Below are positions 60,789 to 64,000 of a stretch of 64,000 nt of DNA, piece by piece. The notes beneath the pieces are model-generated. The model saw nothing but the letters and a program-made list of their open reading frames with translations. It ran no database searches and was not told the origin of the DNA. The DNA comes from Candidatus Devosia phytovorans (GTDB lineage Bacteria; Pseudomonadota; Alphaproteobacteria; Rhizobiales; Devosiaceae). The stretch covers positions 377,001-441,000 of the forward strand of contig CP119312.1 of NCBI GenBank assembly GCA_029202405.1, written 5' to 3'. The position numbers were made by a program, and so were the translations under genes. Positions within the stretch are counted from its first letter, which is position 1, and the number at the start of each line of letters is the position of its first letter.

Positions 60789-61769
60789 TCAGACCTCGAA
60801 CTGATCCGAGGGAATGACCAGACGATATCGCACGCTGTCGGGCTCGATGTAGAATTGGGCGGTGCCGCCGACGGAGAGGGGCACGATGCGTTCGAGGACG
60901 AGGGTGCCGAAGCGGGGCTGGTTGACGGTTTCGCCGGCGTCGATGCCGGCTTCCTGCCACTCTATGACCAGGTCGCTGTCTTGGCCGGGATGTTCGACAA
61001 TGCGCGCGTCGACCCAGACCTGGCCTGCGCTGTCCTCGGCGAGTGCGCCATGCAGCACGGCATTGGCAGCGAGCTCGTGGATGGCCAACCCCACGTGGAG
61101 CGAGGCATTGGGGCCGAGCAGGGGGTTTTCACCAGTGACGCGGACATGGGCCAGATGGGCGGTGCCAACGCGGGTGAGCTGGGCGGTGACGAGGGTGTGG
61201 AGGTAGGTGCCGCGCCAATTGCTTTCGGTGACGAGGTCCTGGGTGCTGGAAAGCGCGTGCAGGCGCCCGCGGAACTTGTCGAGAAAGTCCTGCATGCCGG
61301 TGCTGTGGTTGGCGGTCTGCATGGCGACGGACTGAACGATGGCGAGGAGGTTCTTGGAGCGATGGCTGACCTCGCGCAGCAGGGCGGCAACGGCGGCCTC
61401 GTGGGCGCGCTCCTCGGTAATGTCGGCGATGATGGTGATGATGCAGCGCTGACCGTCGCGCTGGAGGGTCGCCTTGTAGCTGCGGCGGCGCAGGCCCTCG
61501 CCGAGGTCGAATTCGAGGTGCTGGTCGTGGCCGGTATCGACGGCCTGCTGGCAGGCGGCCTTGAAGCGCTGGCCGATCTCGGCGGGGAAGGCGTCGGCGG
61601 GATTGCGACCGATGATTTCGTCCCATTGCCAGTCGCCGGGAATGTTTTCGGCCAGGTCACAGGCCAAGTCGGCGGTCTGGTGGAGTATGCTCAGGCCCCG
61701 GCCGCGCAGCCCGGAGGACAGGGCGCGCAGTCGCATGGTGTCATGGTTGTCAGGCTCGGACAGGGTCAT
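60789..61769 (-). CDS. HWE/HisKA_2-type sensor histidine kinase with PAS-like domain
   Basis: A 326-residue soluble kinase. Residues about 20-120 look like a PAS domain (IIGRNPADAFP, FEFDLGEGLRRRSYKATL-like core, ITIIADITEE). The dimerisation helix has REVSHRSKNLLAIVQ with His136, and the N-box is HELAANAVLHGAL with Asn236, both of the HWE family. The C-terminal G-box region is short (FGTLVLERIVPL). HWE kinases commonly phosphorylate PhyR; phyR is 0.4 kb away. The signal is unknown, and no membrane segment is present. It may act on PhyR, which is inferred from family and location. Confidence 0.87.
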   Translation of the reverse strand: MTLSEPDNHDTMRLRALSSGLRGRGLSILHQTADLACDLAENIPGDWQWDEIIGRNPADAFPAEIGQRFKAACQQAVDTGHDQHLEFDLGEGLRRRSYKATLQRDGQRCIITIIADITEERAHEAAVAALLREVSHRSKNLLAIVQSVAMQTANHSTGMQDFLDKFRGRLHALSSTQDLVTESNWRGTYLHTLVTAQLTRVGTAHLAHVRVTGENPLLGPNASLHVGLAIHELAANAVLHGALAEDSAGQVWVDARIVEHPGQDSDLVIEWQEAGIDAGETVNQPRFGTLVLERIVPLSVGGTAQFYIEPDSVRYRLVIPSDQFEV

Positions 61770-61798
61770 GCAGGCAAACTCATTGGATGAGCCGGGGA

Positions 61799-61827
61799 CA
61801 AAAAAGGCTCCGCCATAGGCGGAGCCT
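61799..61827 (-). terminator. terminator after DUF1328 gene
   Basis: A 10-bp perfect stem (61805-61814 with 61818-61827, three-base loop) is followed on the minus strand by six T residues. Confidence 0.85.
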
Positions 61828-61855
61828 CGGATTACTCAGTTCTGGGCTTGATGGC

Positions 61856-62026
61856 CTATCGCGCGCCGCGGCGGAACAGGCCCACCAGCAGGGAAACGAC
61901 CAGGAAGGCCAAAAAGAGGAAGAACAGGATCTGGGCGATGCCAGCAGAGGCGCCAGCGATGCCGCCGAAGCCGAGAACGCCCGCGATCAGGGCAATGACG
62001 AGGAAAACCAGTGCGTAGTAGAGCAT
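61856..62026 (-). CDS. DUF1328 small membrane protein (YtjA family)
   Basis: A 56-residue protein with two hydrophobic helices (about residues 3-20 and 30-48), separated by a Gly/Ala-rich turn (GFGGIAGASAG), ending RRGAR. This is the DUF1328/YtjA pattern. AAGGAGAG precedes the ATG at 62026. A perfect EcfG promoter lies 32 bp upstream, so it belongs to the general stress regulon. The function is unknown; such proteins are thought to act on the membrane under stress. Confidence 0.9.
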   Translation of the reverse strand: MLYYALVFLVIALIAGVLGFGGIAGASAGIAQILFFLFLAFLVVSLLVGLFRRGAR

Positions 62027-62057
62027 GATACTCTCCTTGTGAAAGCGTTGTATAAAC

Positions 62058-62082
62058 AACGACTCTTCAAGGGGCAGGTTCC
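62058..62082 (-). promoter_or_regulatory. EcfG promoter of the DUF1328 gene
   Basis: On the minus strand GGAAC (62082-62078), a 16-base spacer and CGTT (62061-62058) match the EcfG consensus exactly. The start codon lies 31 bases downstream. Confidence 0.85.
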
Positions 62083-62096
62083 TGTAGTCGCAAAGA

Positions 62097-62123
62097 AAAA
62101 GGCCGGGATGAACCCGGCCTTTT
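62097..62123 (-). terminator. terminator after phyR
   Basis: An 11-bp perfect stem (AAAAGGCCGGG with CCCGGCCTTTT, five-base loop) lies 20 bases past the phyR stop and gives a T-run on the minus strand. Confidence 0.88.
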
Positions 62124-62143
62124 GATGGAACTATCTGCAGGTA

Positions 62144-62938
62144 TCAGGCGGCGGCGCGAGAGCCTTCGTCGAAGAACAGCGCCTGGCTGATCAGGGCCTT
62201 GACCATGTCCGGATTGAACGGCTTGGTGACGAGGAAGGTCGGCTCAGGGCGCTCGCCCGTCAGCAGGCGTTCGGGGAAGGCGGTGATGAAGATCACCGGC
62301 ACCGAATGGCTATTGAGGATGTCGTTGACCGCGTCGATGCCCGAGCTGCCATCGGCAAGCTGGATATCGGCAAGGATCATGCGCGGCTGGGTCTGAGCAA
62401 AGAGATTGACCGCTTCCTTGTGAGTGCGGGCGACGCTGACGACCTTGTGGCCGAGGCTTTCGACAAGCTGCTCGATATCCATGGCGATCAGCGGCTCATC
62501 CTCGATGATCATGATCTCGGTGGCCACCTGGCGGGAGATCTCGACCGAGGCGACGTCGAGCAGCGATGCGAAGTCGCTTTCCGAGACGGAGAGGATTTCG
62601 GCGGCCTGCTGATGGGTGAAGCCTTCGACGGCGACCAGGAGGAAAGCCTGGCGCGGGCGCGGGGCGAGATTGGCCAGATTGTTGGCCGCACGCTGTTCCC
62701 AGGCAAAGGACGAGGTTGGCTCGGGGATCTTGACCGCCGATGACGAGAAGAGCGCAGAGAAAAGCTGATACAGCGCTATGCGGTCATTGCTGGCTTCGGG
62801 GAAAAGGGAAATGTCGGCGATGAGGGCTTCGAGCGTCGCTGCCACGTAAGCATCGCCCGAGGTCTGCGAGCCGGTTACGGCACGAGAAAACCGCCGCAGG
62901 TACGGCAGGTGCGGTGCAATCCGCGTGGACAAAGTCAT
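62144..62938 (-). CDS. phyR: general stress response regulator PhyR
   Basis: The anti-anti-sigma switch of the general stress response, 264 residues. The N-terminal 130 residues imitate a sigma-70 factor (sigma-2-like and sigma-4-like parts, including RPRQAFLLVAVEGFTHQQAAEIL). The C-terminal receiver domain (from about 140) has the acidic pair IIEDEPL, phospho-acceptor Asp191 in ILADIQLADG and Lys in FLVTKPF. Phosphorylated PhyR binds NepR and frees EcfG. It has its own perfect EcfG promoter, a positive loop, and is divergent from nepR-ecfG. Confidence 0.96.
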   Translation of the reverse strand: MTLSTRIAPHLPYLRRFSRAVTGSQTSGDAYVAATLEALIADISLFPEASNDRIALYQLFSALFSSSAVKIPEPTSSFAWEQRAANNLANLAPRPRQAFLLVAVEGFTHQQAAEILSVSESDFASLLDVASVEISRQVATEIMIIEDEPLIAMDIEQLVESLGHKVVSVARTHKEAVNLFAQTQPRMILADIQLADGSSGIDAVNDILNSHSVPVIFITAFPERLLTGERPEPTFLVTKPFNPDMVKALISQALFFDEGSRAAA

Positions 62939-62988
62939 ATATTTGAACTCCCAGTGACGCTTTGGCTCGTGATAACACGAAACCGAAG

Positions 62989-63013
62989 AACGGAGCCTAA
63001 GTTAGAAAGTTCC
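62989..63013 (-). promoter_or_regulatory. EcfG promoter of phyR
   Basis: On the minus strand GGAAC (63013-63009), a 16-base spacer and CGTT (62992-62989) match the consensus exactly, 51 bases before the phyR start. Confidence 0.88.
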
Positions 63014-63022
63014 TGATGGTGG

Positions 63023-63047
63023 GGAACTTTTTTTTGGCCCATGCATT
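63023..63047 (+). promoter_or_regulatory. candidate EcfG promoter of nepR-ecfG
   Basis: GGAAC (63023-63027) is followed after 16 bases by CATT, one mismatch to CGTT. It lies 42 bases before the nepR start and mirrors the phyR -35 element. Confidence 0.5.
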
Positions 63048-63088
63048 TTGGAAGCCGAAGTGGGCAATTTCCGACGGTACCGACGGGC

Positions 63089-63310
63089 ATGATGAAGGAT
63101 AAACTGGTGACCCAGCAACGTATGCGAACGCAGGCGGGGCGGGCTGATGATGGGCTGGGTCCGAATACGGACATCGGCGCGCGTCTGCGTGCGCTCTATG
63201 GCGCAGTGCAGGACGAAGGCGTCCCCAATCAGCTGCTCGATCTGCTTGAAAAGCTCGACAGTGCCGAACAGGCACAGAAGGCTAAAAATGCTCCTCGTGA
63301 CGGAGAGTAG
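63089..63310 (+). CDS. nepR: anti-sigma factor NepR
   Basis: NepR binds EcfG and holds it inactive until phospho-PhyR takes its place. The 73-residue protein has the two-helix core: IGARLRALYGAVQDEGVP and NQLLDLLEKLDSAEQ, with disordered ends. The start is uncertain: ATGs at 63089 and 63092 are adjacent and no strong ribosome site is visible. ecfG follows after four bases, so sigma and anti-sigma are co-expressed. phyR is divergent, the standard order. Confidence 0.93.
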   Translation: MMKDKLVTQQRMRTQAGRADDGLGPNTDIGARLRALYGAVQDEGVPNQLLDLLEKLDSAEQAQKAKNAPRDGE

Positions 63311-63314
63311 CGGC

Positions 63315-63872
63315 ATGACCACCGCCGAGACCCCGTCGTTCAAGCGCGAAATGCTCGCGACCCTGCCCAGCCTGCGCGCTTTTGCCGTGTCCCTGACCGG
63401 CAAGCATGACAAGGCCGACGATCTGGTGCAGGACACCGTGATGAAGGCCTGGGCCAAGCAGTCCAGCTTCGAGATGGGCACCAATATCAAGGCATGGCTC
63501 TTCACCATCCTGCGCAATGAATTCTACAGCCAGATGCGCAAGCGTGGCCGCGAAGTGCAGGACAGCGATGGGGCGTTTACCGAACGCCTGTCGGTGCATC
63601 CGGCACAATATGGCTCGATGGACATGCAGGATTTCAAGAAGGCCCTGTCGCAATTGCCGGATGACCAGCGTGAAGCGGTGATCCTGATTGGTGCGTCGGG
63701 CTTTTCCTATGAGGAAGCAGCAGCGATCTGTGATTGCGCCGTGGGCACGATGAAGTCGCGCGTCAGCCGGGCGCGCACGCGCTTGCAGGATATTCTCAAG
63801 ATTTCCGGCGAAGCCGATTATGGTCCCGATGCCGTTTCGGCGCAGGTGACCACGTCAAACCACAGCTTCTAG
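63315..63872 (+). CDS. ecfG: general stress sigma factor EcfG
   Basis: An ECF sigma factor of the EcfG group, 185 residues. Region 2 spans LRAFAVSLTGKHDKADDLVQDTVMKAWAKQ-type residues (about 15-80), with the -10-binding helix IKAWLFTILRNEFYSQ. Region 4 (about 110-170) contains LPDDQREAVILIGASGFSYEEAA, then KSRVSRARTRL. GGAGAG lies 7 bases ahead of the 63315 ATG; an upstream in-frame ATG at 63288 would overlap nepR. Three promoters with its consensus are in this window. Its stop overlaps that of the gene on the other strand. Confidence 0.95.
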   Translation: MTTAETPSFKREMLATLPSLRAFAVSLTGKHDKADDLVQDTVMKAWAKQSSFEMGTNIKAWLFTILRNEFYSQMRKRGREVQDSDGAFTERLSVHPAQYGSMDMQDFKKALSQLPDDQREAVILIGASGFSYEEAAAICDCAVGTMKSRVSRARTRLQDILKISGEADYGPDAVSAQVTTSNHSF

Positions 63873-64000
63873 GGCTGACTTTTATTGGCGAGCGCCGTGG
63901 AAATGGCGCTCGTCAGGGCATCCTCGGGCACTGGCTTGACGAGTATGGCGCTGTTTTCCGGACTGAGGCGCAGGGTCGAACTGCTGGTCGTCTGCACCAG
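63869..64000 (-). CDS. partial receiver-domain protein (C-terminal end)
   Basis: The last 43 codons of a minus-strand gene enter the window. They read LRLSPENSAILVKPVPEDAL and end in a short helix (TSAISTALANKSQP). The Lys-Pro pair in ILVKPVPED is the conserved end of a response-regulator receiver domain, so this is a response regulator or a hybrid kinase with a C-terminal receiver. The start is beyond the right edge. Its stop codon overlaps that of ecfG by two bases. Confidence 0.7.
   Translation of the reverse strand: MVQTTSSSTLRLSPENSAILVKPVPEDALTSAISTALANKSQP

Overview
The window is a GC-rich, gene-dense stretch of an alphaproteobacterial chromosome. The PhyR-NepR-EcfG general stress cassette, a TamAB pair, an Omp19-like protease-inhibitor lipoprotein, YejABEF peptide import, the zapE-mdh-sucC-sucD-sucA-sucB-lpd order and families of palindromic repeats point to the Hyphomicrobiales (Rhizobiales). 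Gene content resembles Devosia or a close relative. This placement is by recognition; no 16S gene is present.

Layout. 0-1.8 kb: motA-motB flagellar stator. 1.9-3.7 kb: acetylxylan esterase-like enzyme, then a stress pair (DUF892, DUF2934) behind a perfect EcfG-type promoter. 3.7-6.6 kb: elongation factor P facing its two modification enzymes (epmA, epmB). 6.6-9.2 kb: CNNM/CorC membrane protein and a DUF3592 protein. 9.2-12.6 kb: a three-gene operon whose parts match the NdmC/NdmD/NdmE plan known from methylxanthine N-demethylation: an oxygenase subunit with a degenerate Rieske domain, a reductase that carries the Rieske domain instead, and a GST-like protein. 12.7-14.3 kb: EEP-family hydrolase and SDR. 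14.4-17.6 kb: MacAB-type exporter. 17.8-24.7 kb: tamA-tamB and a methyltransferase. 24.7-31.2 kb: yejB-yejE-[PIN toxin-antitoxin pair]-yejF-yejA. 31.4-33.8 kb: DUF2007 protein, Omp19-like lipoprotein, a large nested palindrome, zapE. 33.9-47.2 kb: TCA-cycle block mdh, sucC-x-y-sucD, sucA-sucB, lpdA, with envelope and secreted genes between. 47.5-56.0 kb: uronate catabolism (TRAP transporter dctPQM, GntR regulator, kduI, kduD, kdgF, uxuA), interrupted by an M15-like protein and a TRIC-family channel. 56.0-59.6 kb: polar amino-acid ABC transporter. 59.8-64.0 kb: YdcF protein, HWE histidine kinase, DUF1328 protein, phyR, nepR, ecfG, and the end of a receiver-domain protein cut by the window edge.

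How the genes work together. KdgF, KduI and KduD convert unsaturated uronate to 2-keto-3-deoxygluconate, and UxuA makes the same compound from mannonate; TRAP uptake and the GntR repressor complete the module, but KDG kinase and aldolase are not in the window. The stress system at the right end is linked by sequence to its targets: phyR, DUF1328 and DUF892 each have a GGAAC-N16/17-CGTT promoter.

Most notable: the NdmCDE-like split oxygenase; two REPIN-like elements of identical geometry (30-bp arms, 71-bp spacer), each lying between a substrate-binding-protein gene and its permease genes; a toxin-antitoxin pair inside the yej operon; two unknown genes locked between sucC and sucD; and a ClpP-like/PAN-domain secreted protein.
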